Positions 1-11,000 of a stretch of 64,000 nt of DNA are shown in pieces. The position numbers were made by a program, and so were the translations under genes. The notes under the pieces were generated by a model. That model saw nothing but the letters and a program-made list of their open reading frames with translations. It was not told where the DNA came from and searched no databases. Positions within the stretch are counted from its first letter, which is position 1; each line of letters begins with the position of its first letter. The DNA is from Muricea muricata (taxonomy: Eukaryota > Cnidaria > Anthozoa > Malacalcyonacea > Plexauridae), in NCBI GenBank assembly GCA_963855995.1, contig OY979726.1, positions 5,562,201-5,626,200 of the forward strand, given 5' to 3'.

Positions 1-209
1 TGATAAAATGTATTAACTTACTTCCTGTCTTCATTTTGATACTTTCCATCACACTTCCATTGGCGTGAACCGGTAAAAAAGTTTTAAAAAACCCACTAAA
101 AAATTACGTCAATTGTAAAGAAAACTATATTTGTCTAATTTCCATACATACTGTATATTATTTAACTTTTGCAGCCGCTTAGCAACACATGTAAAATCTC
201 ATATTAGTA

Positions 210-902
210 TTATGTGCATTTAGAGTAATTTGAAAAATCAAAGTCTTCGAGCAATTTTTTCACTTCATATTCTGCTTTACTAGTCATGCTAGGACTAGCA
301 TTCTTCCATTGCTCCACGACCTTTCTAACGCAATGCTCAGAGAGTTCATGCATTCTTTTGCGCCCATCATGAAATGCACTGCTCGGCGGATTGTTAAAAA
401 CACCTGAACACATCGCAAACTTTCCATTCTGCAAGGCAAAAGCCTCGCCAACGACTTCTGCCTCCCTTACGGACTCCCCGAAAGCATTTCTATAAACAGC
501 TCCATGAACTATGCCAGGCTCTGCCTCCCTCCATTTCTTAACACTTTGTGAATCGGTGTCTTGCATGAGGAAACACGCAGACTTACAGAGAGTGTCGTTA
601 GAGGTTTTCCATTCAGATTTGCCATTGTATTGATAAATAATGACACCGCCATAGTTGTGGCCAGGTTTGTAAGCATCAGATTTCTCTGAGATTTGGATGA
701 TGTCAACCGAAACCTCCTTCTTATTAGATGACCGTGGATATATAACGATCCTGTTCTTTCCTGGCGTAGCAAGGTCTACTACTACACTTGTAGAAATAGC
801 TCCTAAACCTTCGTATACGAACTTGAACCCTTCGAAGTCTTTGCAGTCGACAAAAACAAGTAATTCGTCCTTGATGAGAAATATAGGAAAACGTGAGTCG
901 TG
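210..902 (-). CDS. Unrecognised family, copy A (partial)
   Basis: The frame is open for 230 codons on the minus strand, from an in-frame TAG at 903-905 to the stop at 210-212. There is no ATG at its upstream edge; the first ATG inside is at 566. The last 170 or so residues align along their whole length with copy B at 2696-3319. Shared blocks include YGG..IYQYNGKSEW, VHGAVYRN.FGESVR and HCVRK. The extra N-terminal part is rich in short hydrophobic strands (LLVFVDC, FKFVYEG, RIVIYP). I do not recognise the family. An ATG at 1132-1134 opens a plausible N-terminus, but reaching this frame needs two frame changes, near 1023 and 898. These may be small introns, assembly errors or decay. Confidence 0.6.
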   Translation of the reverse strand, partial: HDSRFPIFLIKDELLVFVDCKDFEGFKFVYEGLGAISTSVVVDLATPGKNRIVIYPRSSNKKEVSVDIIQISEKSDAYKPGHNYGGVIIYQYNGKSEWKTSNDTLCKSACFLMQDTDSQSVKKWREAEPGIVHGAVYRNAFGESVREAEVVGEAFALQNGKFAMCSGVFNNPPSSAFHDGRKRMHELSEHCVRKVVEQWKNASPSMTSKAEYEVKKLLEDFDFSNYSKCT

Positions 903-1134
903 CTACGCGGGGAAGGGCCCGGAATTTCAAAAGGTTGTCTTTGATCTTCACGGACAGAGTCCTTTGGTAAAGCACTTTCTTCAAAACAAGCGTCTTGCAA
1001 AAGATTCTGGGACCTCAATTCTCGTGCAAAGAACAGAAATAGATAAATTGCCTCCCATCAATTAGGTAGTCTACTTCATCGTCTTCAATAAACTTTGATC
1101 GTTCTGCTTGTGTATCCAAAGTCAAGCTCGACAT
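903..1134 (-). other. Possible N-terminal coding of copy A, frame-broken
   Basis: An ATG at 1132-1134 (minus) begins an acidic stretch with EDDEVDYLIDGRQF that stops at a TGA. A second frame then reads on for about 45 codons, through a PGPSPR segment, into the main copy A frame. This could be the start of copy A interrupted by two single-base shifts. The opposite strand is also open here, so the call is weak. Confidence 0.25.
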
Positions 1135-2695
1135 CTTTGTATGGTGTACTTTTGGTGTATCAAGTGAGAGTAGACATACTTCTCAGAATGTTTTGATCTT
1201 TTCTTCGAATTCAAGCTTATTCACCGGAAGTAGAAAAAAATCGGGTATAGTTCTTATTTGCGGGCAAATATGACTTTTATTTGCATATTGTACAGTCGAG
1301 TACAAGGTTACACTATCGCTCGAGCCCAGCAGCGTACCGAGCGGGGGGAAAGGGGGAATGACACTTAATTCTAGTTTTGGGAGATTCGTCAGTAAAACAA
1401 GGTAAAACAGAAAAAAATAAACTCATAGAAAAGCGCGTTCGGACTGTAAATTTATTAAAAATGGACGCTAAATTCCTCTCAAAACCAGATTATTTTTTCC
1501 TAGAAAGTGAGATTTGCATCTAAAGCTTTATGATAAAGATGTATGATATTACAAGACAAGTATAATTTTGTGAGTAGCCACCCGCGCTTGCGCGATCAGA
1601 AGTTTCGACAAAAATTTGTTTTGACGTATTTACTTTGGAAAATTTAATTTGTCAATTTGGATGCATATATGACGGCTTTGTCAAGCAATTGGTCAAAAGT
1701 TGCACAAATTTGTGGTAACTCCCATGTTTCTGAGAACTTCTCTTGTCCTTTGAAATACTGTTTGTATACTGAAACAATTAGGAAATTCGGCCTGATTCAT
1801 ACTAGATTATTTAAAATATAGAAAATAAAAATATCAAAAAAATTATTATATACTTATTATATACATCTTATTATATACATCAAAGATTAATGTCTGTGAC
1901 AATTATGGAAACTTTGTCGTCACAATTTTGTTCTGTCAATCTGTTCTTTGAATTTCTATGTGTAACTATTTTAATTTTTTTATTAGTTTTTCACTCTTCA
2001 GTTTATGTGCAATCTGAAAGCACATATCAGTCATGCACAGCCATTATCCACAGACTAACTCGTGCATGATGTTTGACTGTAATGAGGGAATAAAGTGGTA
2101 CAAAAGGGTTTTTTGGGAAGGCCTTTTAAGATCATTGAAACCTGAAGCTTAGTTGTGGTACACGTTGTATAATATATTTATGGTCGCTGGTGATATAGGC
2201 AACCGACATGCGTGCTTATTGTTTACAGGGTCAAACTTTAGAGATATTTAATTTCGTTGATATACAGCAACGTACAACTTAATTCCCTTTAAATAGCTAC
2301 ATAACTACGATTAATTGTTCCTATAATACATGTTCTGTGAATTGAATTTGAATAAAAAACCGAAAATGATATTAATAAATCATTCAATTTATACATGAGG
2401 TTTAGTGACGTTTACTGAAAGTTTAATGCTATCATCATAAATTATATTATGGCATATCTATTTCATGTCTGTGCTTACAAAGTTTACAACAGCTACAAAA
2501 TATATAGTTAACGTTGTACTGGTTATAACTGAGTAGGCGTCATGCCCTACAGACTTGATAATCCTTGGATATTATTTATTCGTTAAAATGGTCAGCTATA
2601 CGTCGTATTTTGTTACTATTAATAGTGAAAAATATCGATTATCAGTCATGTTTAATTATTTGCATAAACTGTAGTTCAAGGTCACAAGCGTTCGA
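1135..2695. other. Spacer without recognisable gene
   Basis: AT-rich spacer between the two paralogues. It holds only short ORFs with no recognisable motif. A C/G-rich run near 1330-1350 is the only compositional break. Confidence 0.5.
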
Positions 2696-3319
2696 CTACT
2701 CCATGAAATCCTCGAGTAGATCCTTCACTTTAAAATTTCTTTTACGACTGACAAAAGAAGAACCCCCTTGCTTCCAAATACCCACAATCTTTCTAACGCA
2801 ATGAACAGACGCTTCGTTCATCGTCTCTCGGCTGTCGTGAAATTCACTTCCTTGTGGGTTATTAAAAACGCGTGAAACCATTTCAAACCTGTCACGTACG
2901 GCGAAACCTTCGCCAACGACTTTCGCTTTCCTTACAGATTCACCGAAGGTATTTCTGTAAACCGCTCCGTGAACTTGACCAGGCTCTCCCTCCTTCCATC
3001 GCTTGACGCTTTCTGAATTAGTGTCTTGAATGACAATATATCCAGACAAACAGTGAGTATTGTTGGCGGTTCTCCATTCTGATTTCCCATTGTACTGGTA
3101 AATAATCATTCCACCGTATTTGTGGCCAGGTCGATATGCGTGAGATTTGCACGAAAGGTGCATGGTTTTGACGACTAATTTCTCCACATCATCAACGTTT
3201 ATCGAGAGCTGCTCCTTCAGCGGTGATACTTCAAATTTAGCTGCCTTCATACATGAAGGTATAATAGGTTCTTTTATCATAATAGCTTCTTTTGTAGTAA
3301 CTACCGTATACTCTGCCAT
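2696..3319 (-). CDS. Unrecognised family, copy B
   Basis: This is a single open frame of 207 residues. The start chosen is the ATG at 3317-3319, giving MAEYTVV. It is paralogous to copy A from about residue 60 to the end: SHAYRPGHKYGG, IYQYNGKSEWRT, VHGAVYRNTFGESVRKA, VFNNPQGSEFHD and a C-terminal acidic DLLEDF. It has no signal peptide or membrane segment, so it is probably cytosolic. Two Cys/His pairs are not arranged as a known zinc finger. The conservation of a continuous frame in two copies 2 kb apart argues for a real gene pair from local duplication. The function is unknown. Confidence 0.65.
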   Translation of the reverse strand: MAEYTVVTTKEAIMIKEPIIPSCMKAAKFEVSPLKEQLSINVDDVEKLVVKTMHLSCKSHAYRPGHKYGGMIIYQYNGKSEWRTANNTHCLSGYIVIQDTNSESVKRWKEGEPGQVHGAVYRNTFGESVRKAKVVGEGFAVRDRFEMVSRVFNNPQGSEFHDSRETMNEASVHCVRKIVGIWKQGGSSFVSRKRNFKVKDLLEDFME

Positions 3320-4950
3320 GAGTAATTCTTTGATAAAACAAAGCAATGACCACAGGTAACTTGGATCTGGACTGTATAAGTTGTGAACGACTTATGGGAT
3401 AGATTTACTTAAAATGTCCAAGAATTCACCTAGATTTCCATGAAATAGTGTTCTAGGAATTGCGAGCCATCAATTCCTGATAATAGATTTAACCCGTGAC
3501 ATTGCTTAAGCGTTTTTTACAGACAGTGTGATACTTGGAAACGTAAAGCGGAAGGGCAGCAGGCAAGTGGGATCGATATAATTATATTATTAAGTCTAAG
3601 TTTTCAAGTGTCTTGCAAGGATATACGGTATATTAGTTACGCTTGCTAGGATGTTTTTCAAATACCGTTTAATTATTTTATGCGCGTGCAAGCAAATAAA
3701 AGTCGCTTTTGTAAAATTGTTCCCAGCGCCTATTCAATGTCAAAACGATAGCGAAACAAGTTGAAAGAAACGTTGCACAATTAAACGTTGCACAGCTAAT
3801 AGTGATCATGAAACTCAATTATTATTGAAATAAATTCGCCGCGAGACAAGTTGCATGGTGTAACAGCGCCTTTACACACGGTTGGTCTCACGTAATAGGA
3901 TATGAATTACGTTTCCAAATGTTCTAGTTGTTAAATTTTTGCATGTTGAGCTTTCGATATTGTACTCAACTTGGAAGCAAACATGTTGAGTGAAGCTGGA
4001 AACCAATATGGCGCCATCAAATTTAATTAATGGAATTGTACAATACTTGAGCTAGTGGATAGTATAGGATATAATTAACAATTATACCACGAGCTTGAGT
4101 CGTATATATGGGCTGATAGCCGAACTGGCTATCAACCATATACGACGAAAGCGAGTCGAATATTTTTCTCCTTTTGTGGATTTTTGAATCTTTTGGCTTT
4201 CTGGCCGCTATATATCTTGTTTTTTTGCTACTCATCGTATACGAGCTGATATACAGTGAGTATTTCAACCAATCAGATTGCAGAATAGCTCATATACAGT
4301 GGATGACTATATTACAATAGATAATATAGCAGTGCCACATGTATATTTTGTCGTTAGAAACATTTATGTACAGTTCCATATAAAGCAATTTCAATCAAGG
4401 TTGTCTTTCTAAAGGAGTAAGCTGTCAGAACTACGCCGGAATTACGCGCAAGCGAAGAGTCTGATGAATTATTGTTTATTTAAGCCTGTGTACTCAGGAA
4501 ATTACCTTTGTAGCGAGTAAATTTGCCTTCGTAGTTTCCTATGTGCTTTCGATGCAGTTTCAAAGAAATAGTTCCAAATTTAGAGGTGAATTTAGATAAG
4601 CAGCAACAACAACAATTTTTTTTTGAATTTAGATAAGAGCAACAGCAACAACAATTTTTTTTGTAATCTCAGCTGAAATGGGAATGTATTCGGCCGGAGA
4701 AGCGCTACTTGTACCTGTAATTTGTTTTTCGCCCGTTAATGATTCACCTGTCGAGCTGTGACGTAGAATAAAGAACAACCAGTTTTCGCAGGCGCTATGC
4801 TAGACTTTATACTGCTAAACATCACAAAATATGAAAATACTATGGGAAAAGGATTATTTACACTTAATAAAGCTGAATAATCTGGAATTGTATTAGCGAA
4901 GCATTAAGGGAGTCCGTATTTGGCAATTTATGTTTGTTTCACAATGAGCC
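3320..4950. other. Spacer with short hairpin and direct repeat
   Basis: No gene seen. Near 4098-4145 a palindrome pairs GTCGTATAT with ATATACGAC around a GGCTGATAGCC core. At 4585-4660 a 35-bp AT-rich unit with CAACA runs is repeated twice. The region just upstream of 4951 should hold the promoter of the MANSC-like gene, but no clear TATA box can be assigned. Confidence 0.4.
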
Positions 4951-5029
4951 ATGAAGCGAAGACCATGTTTCTTGCTCGCCGGAATACTCTTGACCTTAAT
5001 TTGTGCTATTCAGTGCGGTGGATCGAAAG
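4951..5029 (+). CDS. MANSC-like gene exon 1: signal peptide
   Basis: The ATG at 4951 is followed by KRR and a hydrophobic stretch ending near a CAIQCGGS cleavage region. The exon ends at AAAG|GTAGGC, leaving one base (phase 1). An ATG at 4944 is out of frame and was not used. Confidence 0.7.
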
Positions 5030-8000
5030 GTAGGCCTTTAAAGTGACTGATTTTGAAATATGAATACAACACGCCACGGGAAATTACAGCGGCTGCTCTC
5101 GACGTTATTTTCGACTGTATATGCTAGTAAACCAGAACTGAACGTTATAGTGTAAACACTGACTTCGCCAGTAATTTAACACTAACAATTTCTTTTTTCC
5201 ATCTTACAAAAATTTTGGCGGCAGAGTGCGGAAATACGATACTGTATTTCTCTTCGATTACATTGATATTCCGTAAATTGCTCCATTATAGCTATACATG
5301 TGGCAGCAAATATTGCTCTTTGAAACCCTGAGTAGCTATATGTTTATATTCTCGCAAAGAGTTGAAATCATTCAAAACCGTAGGATCATTCATGCTCTGC
5401 TTAAACGATGCAATACTGATTTAATTTACTGTTACAAGGGAAGGCTATAGCCACGTTATCAGCGTTAGTCGTTATTTCCATGAATGTGCTTATTATATTC
5501 ATTAGTGCTTAGCTAAATTTGGCTCCGACACTTGAAACGTTATAGCTCTAGATGGTTAGAACACTTTCGAAACTTCGTGTGAGATTCTTATTAGTTCTAG
5601 CTTAACGTTTTCTTTACTTTTGCTTGCCTAGTTATGGCTTTCCTTGCGCTTAGCACAAGATACCTGAGAAATTTTTGCTGGTTTACGCCGATAATTTGTT
5701 CGTAGTTTCATGGTCGTGAAAATAATGTGAATATACAAGAATTAGATTTGACAATAATGTACCTACATGAGCATTCATTATGTTTTAAAATACAGTATTC
5801 GGCAAAAGAATAAGAAGTTCCAAAAGACATAGCAATTGGAAATCGATGCTTTAGAACTTTGGCCGGCTAACTTCTTAATTAAATTGTCTCGAATAACCCA
5901 ACGTGTATATTTACGGTGCGCAGTTTACATGAAATTGCATGTTTAGATTGTTTGGATTCATCCTCAGCCCAGATCGTCAGACAATCTCGCCCATTATAGT
6001 TATATCCGAGTTCATAGAATGAACAATAATGTATATACCGATATAGGAAAACGGTTCTGTTTCATTATAATTTTGTGTACATCATTTGTTTCCTTTATCA
6101 GCTTCTAAACATCATCCTACCAATATTAGTAGCGACTCGTGCGAAACGAGCCCTGTACGTCGGAATGTCACATTACGGGGAGGGATTAAGGCCGGGTATT
6201 TCCACAAGCTCGCCCAATATGTCGCTATGGAGTTGTGTGTGCAGCTATGCTGTCAAGAAAAGGGCTGCGATGTGGCGTTTATGATTGGGAAGAATTGCTA
6301 TGGTGTAAAATGTTTCAGTGAAAAACTTTGTTATGTTGTACCAGCGAAGAACGCTCCACGGGCACTTCTCATCTCCAAAGTTGATTTCAGGGGAGAAGGT
6401 ATGAACATGCGTCAATCTATCATAGTTGAATATTTATTATACATTTGCAGTTTATTATTTTAATGATGATTGTAGTGCTATGCTGATAATGTTTAAACAT
6501 ACTGGACTTTCAGAAAAATATTTTTCTGCGAGGAAATTTAAGAGAATTTAGAGAACTCATTTTAACCGATTCTTTACATCCATGTCTCAAAACTATGAAA
6601 TCGAAATAAAACCTTAACTTTCTTAAGGGTGGTAAAAGGTATTTTGTGAGTCATACTGGTTAATATTTGTACATGTGAAACGCTTGATTTTGATGCCGTG
6701 AAATGTGACTTGTCCTACGCTTGCGAGGCATGATTCTCACTGTAATTGCTTCGTAAAGTTAGCATAATAGGTGCCAGGCTCCTAAGCTATGAATCGATTG
6801 TTCAAATAGGAGAAAAATTCTTTCCAGGCCTTTCAGAGGCTGGTATATATATTGGTGGATTATACATATTGAAGAAAAAGATCTTGCCTGTCTATAGGAA
6901 TATACTTATACAAGTGAAGTAATATCCTTTTTCCTTAAACTTCACCTTGACACATTAGAATTGAGGTAGTTGGCAAATCATGTTTATCCAAAGTAATCAC
7001 TAGAACAGTGAATTTTGATCCAGTTGCGAAAACCTGGCTCAGAAAGATTGAAATTCTTTTTTTTCTATTTTTAGTTTATTTGCAAAAGTTTATGCCAGAA
7101 AGATTAAAATGTTTCCAAACATCAGTGGAGAACAACGTCACGTTAAAAGGAGGTCTTCGCGCAGGCAACTTTACCGCTGTTGGCCATGTTGAAAACATTG
7201 ACGCATGCGCAAGACTATGCTGCGTTAGAGAAGATTGCGACTTGGCGTTGGTGGTGAATCGTCACTGTTTTATGGTTAGATGTCTCAACAAGGAGCGGTG
7301 TCGAAGCACCCCCGTTGTTAATCAACAATTTCGCACACAAATAGCTCGAGTGAATAGAACAAAAGTGGTTGCCGAGCAACAACAAACAGGTAAATCATAT
7401 ACAAATAGCAACATTCCAGCACGAACAATAATAGTCGTATTTGCCAGCTTGTGGTTCATGATTCAACTTTCTCGGTGAAAGTCTAACACGCTAATTACTG
7501 TTTAACTGTAATATTGAAATGAAATACAGTTGAAAAGAACTAACATCCTAAAAGGTAATGGCAACAAAAAAATATTTGTTTATTTGAAAGAGCTTTTGAA
7601 ATAACTGGCAGAGCCTGTTTCTGCTTTTTCATATCTAGCTTTATTCTTGAGATATTTTGGCTGATCCACCATCTTGGATTTTCAAAGATATGGATCATAC
7701 AGATTATAAATAACACTAGAGGAGGCATCGCTATCTTTTCCACAGAAAACAAAAGGGAACGCGTTTTTTGGGGGGCAAATTCAAGTCCCGGATGCAGTGC
7801 CAGGCGCTTATTGCCTGAGCTAATGCTTCCTTAGCAACCACCACAGCAACAGCAGAAATTTGTATGAATTTTTTCCTCATCGTTGTTGAGGTCGTTTTGC
7901 CGGTTTTGTAGGCAACATAGTACTTTTTCAATTGCGTTTATTATTTTAGACAATTTGAAATAATATTTTCAATATTTTTACAAGGAAAAACATTTCAAAA

Positions 8001-11000
8001 AGCAGAAAAACTCGTCTAAAATGACTTTTTTGCCTGGGACATCGTGAATGAGTGAACATCCGGGACTTGAATTTGCCCACCAATCGCCGCGCTCCCAAAT
8101 TTTACCCTCGATGTCTCCTCTAGTGCTATTTATAATCTCTATGGATATGGGATGGTGGTACGTCACACAAGTAGGATCACGCAACATTTAATTATTGACA
8201 AGCAATGATCATGACAAAGCAGAAACTCGTTTCTACTCGCTATTTGATGTCACGCATTGCGTAAAAGCATTTTCGCCAGCTATTGTTTGTTACCTATTCT
8301 ATTGCAAGTAACTTTTTAAGACGGAAAAATTGACGTTTTCTTTAATAACTCACGCACTTGTGTGTATGTCTGAAAAATGCGTAACTGGAAAATACCTCAA
8401 AGTTTAGGAATACAAAATATGTGATAAACATATTGTCCAATGAAGCTTACAAAATACACAAATATACGGCATAAACATAAGTACATGCACGTTAAAACTA
8501 CGAGCAAAGAAATGGCTCACCTCATTAATTATCTGTACTTTTAATTGCATTTGGTGCGACAAAAATTCGGCGTAAAAACGGGCCTAAAATTTAACAAAAA
8601 ATTCTTTCTGCTGTAAAAATCTCAACTTTCAAGGTATTTAACTAACTTAATTTATTTTTGAGGACTTTTTCAGTAGAATCTTTTGACTTTGAACAACTGA
8701 AGTCGAGATTCTTCGAGTTTTTTCCACAAGTTCCATCTAATTATTTATTCAAGATAAATAGCTTGGATATCCCGATGTAGATACCAAAGAAAATCGACTC
8801 AAAAATAAATTAATATTGTTTACTATGCTCTTGTCGCTAGTGAGGACCAGGCTTTAACCCTGACAGGATGCAAAGTACAGTTGACTCGTTCTGATGTATT
8901 GAAATCGTAAGTGATCAGGCGTAAAGAAAATGTGAAAACCACGAGTTAAGGAACTAATGAAATGTTGCCAGGAAGATCTCTTATTTCTAAAACGTCGCTT
9001 GTAACAACTTCACTATATTCTATAACCCTAAAGTGTATTTCTGCGTTTATTATGAACCAAGCTTATTTCAATGCGCCCAAACACCCCGCGTCTTATTTCG
9101 TCCCAGCAAGGCGGGTCATGCATGTGTGAAATGTTCAAGCGATTTTGTCATTCCATCTTGTCATAAATACTCAGTGTTCAAAGTTCGGTACTTGATTCAT
9201 AGAATGCTTAATCTAGTTTTAAGCTTCCATACCGCGGGCCACAAAATTACATACGCCGATTACTTACATCATTTATTGGAATATATCGAACAACATTTTA
9301 GTCAAACTTCTTGTTTGTTTTTAAGAGTTTCATGTATATGGTAGGCTGGAACAAGTATACTAGCGATTATGAACAGCACTGTAAATCGAGGTTGCATAAA
9401 GTAAAAACATATGCACGATGCTTTATAGATAATTTTAGTCTGCCTTATAATGACGAAAGTACATTAAGTTTACTATTCTATTAGGTTTTAATTCGGCAAA
9501 TTCAACGCGTAAATTCAATGCGCAAATTCTTACCATTGATTGATTGCCACAGCTTCTTTTAACTTCCAGATTCTGTAAGATAACATCAAGAAAGACAGCA
9601 TTTATTTGACCTAAGCCTTGGTTTACAGTACATACACTTTTCACTTCAAACAAGACGCCTGCTAAGGCGTTCACTCCGCCTGCCAAACGAAAATGGGCAC
9701 AAAACCAGGCAGGGCTGTAACTAGAGCGTTCATTGGGGGTGGGGTATATTCACTTATTTCTGTTCTGCCCAACTAATTCCTTTTTAAATCAATTATTATT
9801 AGGGTACCTTCCAAGGCATCTTAAGACATTGCTAGCACATCTTATGTAATCACTAAGATAACCAAAAATCAATGTCTGAGTGACCTGCCAGGCACTCTGT
9901 CCAGAGTCCTAGTAGGATTGCAGTTTTTAGAATTTAATTTAAATTAAAGACTTTCATAGTACATATGTTAAACAAGATTCTTTTGCCATAATACCACCAA
10001 CATATAGCTGTTTTATTTTGCAAGTAAAGAAAATTATACTAAAAGTGTATACAATACATCAATCTATTAAATCCATCAATTTATTAAATCTATTCTGTAG
10101 CACACTGCCTGAAGTCTCCACGATATAATTTGTTGGGAAAATGTTGGCTAGCCTTTTGATATATTGACAAGCTTTGAATTAGATATTTGATGTGTTGATA
10201 AGGTGTCAGGTAAATATTTGGCATGTTTATTAAATGTTGGTAAGGATTTTGACTAGTTGACAAGTTTTCGAGCAGACTTTTGACATGTTGATAAGATCTG
10301 AGTTAGTCTTTTGATATGTGGACAAGCTTTGAAATGGACTTTTGACATGTTGATATGCTCCTAGTTAGACTTTTGGCATGTTGACAAGATGTTGGTTAGG
10401 TTTTTGGCTTGTTGACAAGATGCCAGTTAGGCTTTTGGCTTGTTGACAAGATGTTGGTTAGGCTTTTGGCTTGTTGACAAGATGTCGGTTAGGCTTTTCG
10501 CTTGTTGACAAGATGTCGGTTAGGCTTTTGGCTTGGTGACAAGATGTCGGTTAGGCTTTTGGCTTGTTGACAAGATGTCGGTAAGGCTTTTGGCTTGTTG
10601 ACAAGATGTCGGTAAGGCTTTTGGCTTGTTGACAAGATGTCGGTTAGACTTTGACCTGTACATGCCCACAAGTTGTCAGTTAGACTTTCGACATGCTGAC
10701 AAAGTATTTACTTCCAGAAAGCTTCAGGTGTCAGTTAAAACATTGGTATATAGGCAGGGTGTCTGATAAAGTTTTGGCAAATTGAGAAAGTGCCAGTTGA
10801 AATTTTACTAAATTTAAGTTAGAATTTAAGTTAAATTTTGTTCCTTTTTTTTATTTTGCATTTTTGAGTTTTTTCTTGCTATATTAATAATTATAGCAAC
10901 TATCTTTGCAGTAATCGACTTAAAAGTATTTCTGTGATCTGTATTTTCTGTGATATCCAATTTGAAATCCTTTCTCTGAGTCAACTATTCAACAATAAAC

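Noticed and set aside
697-1065. Plus-strand frame over copy A
   Set aside because: The minus frame shows clear homology to copy B, so this is a shadow.
7008-7074. Coding start upstream of MANSC-like exon 3
   Set aside because: The sequence is a pyrimidine-rich acceptor region; the phase-1 acceptor at 7074 joins exactly to exon 2.
10489-10671. Minus-strand repeat protein
   Set aside because: Translation of the 31-bp minisatellite.
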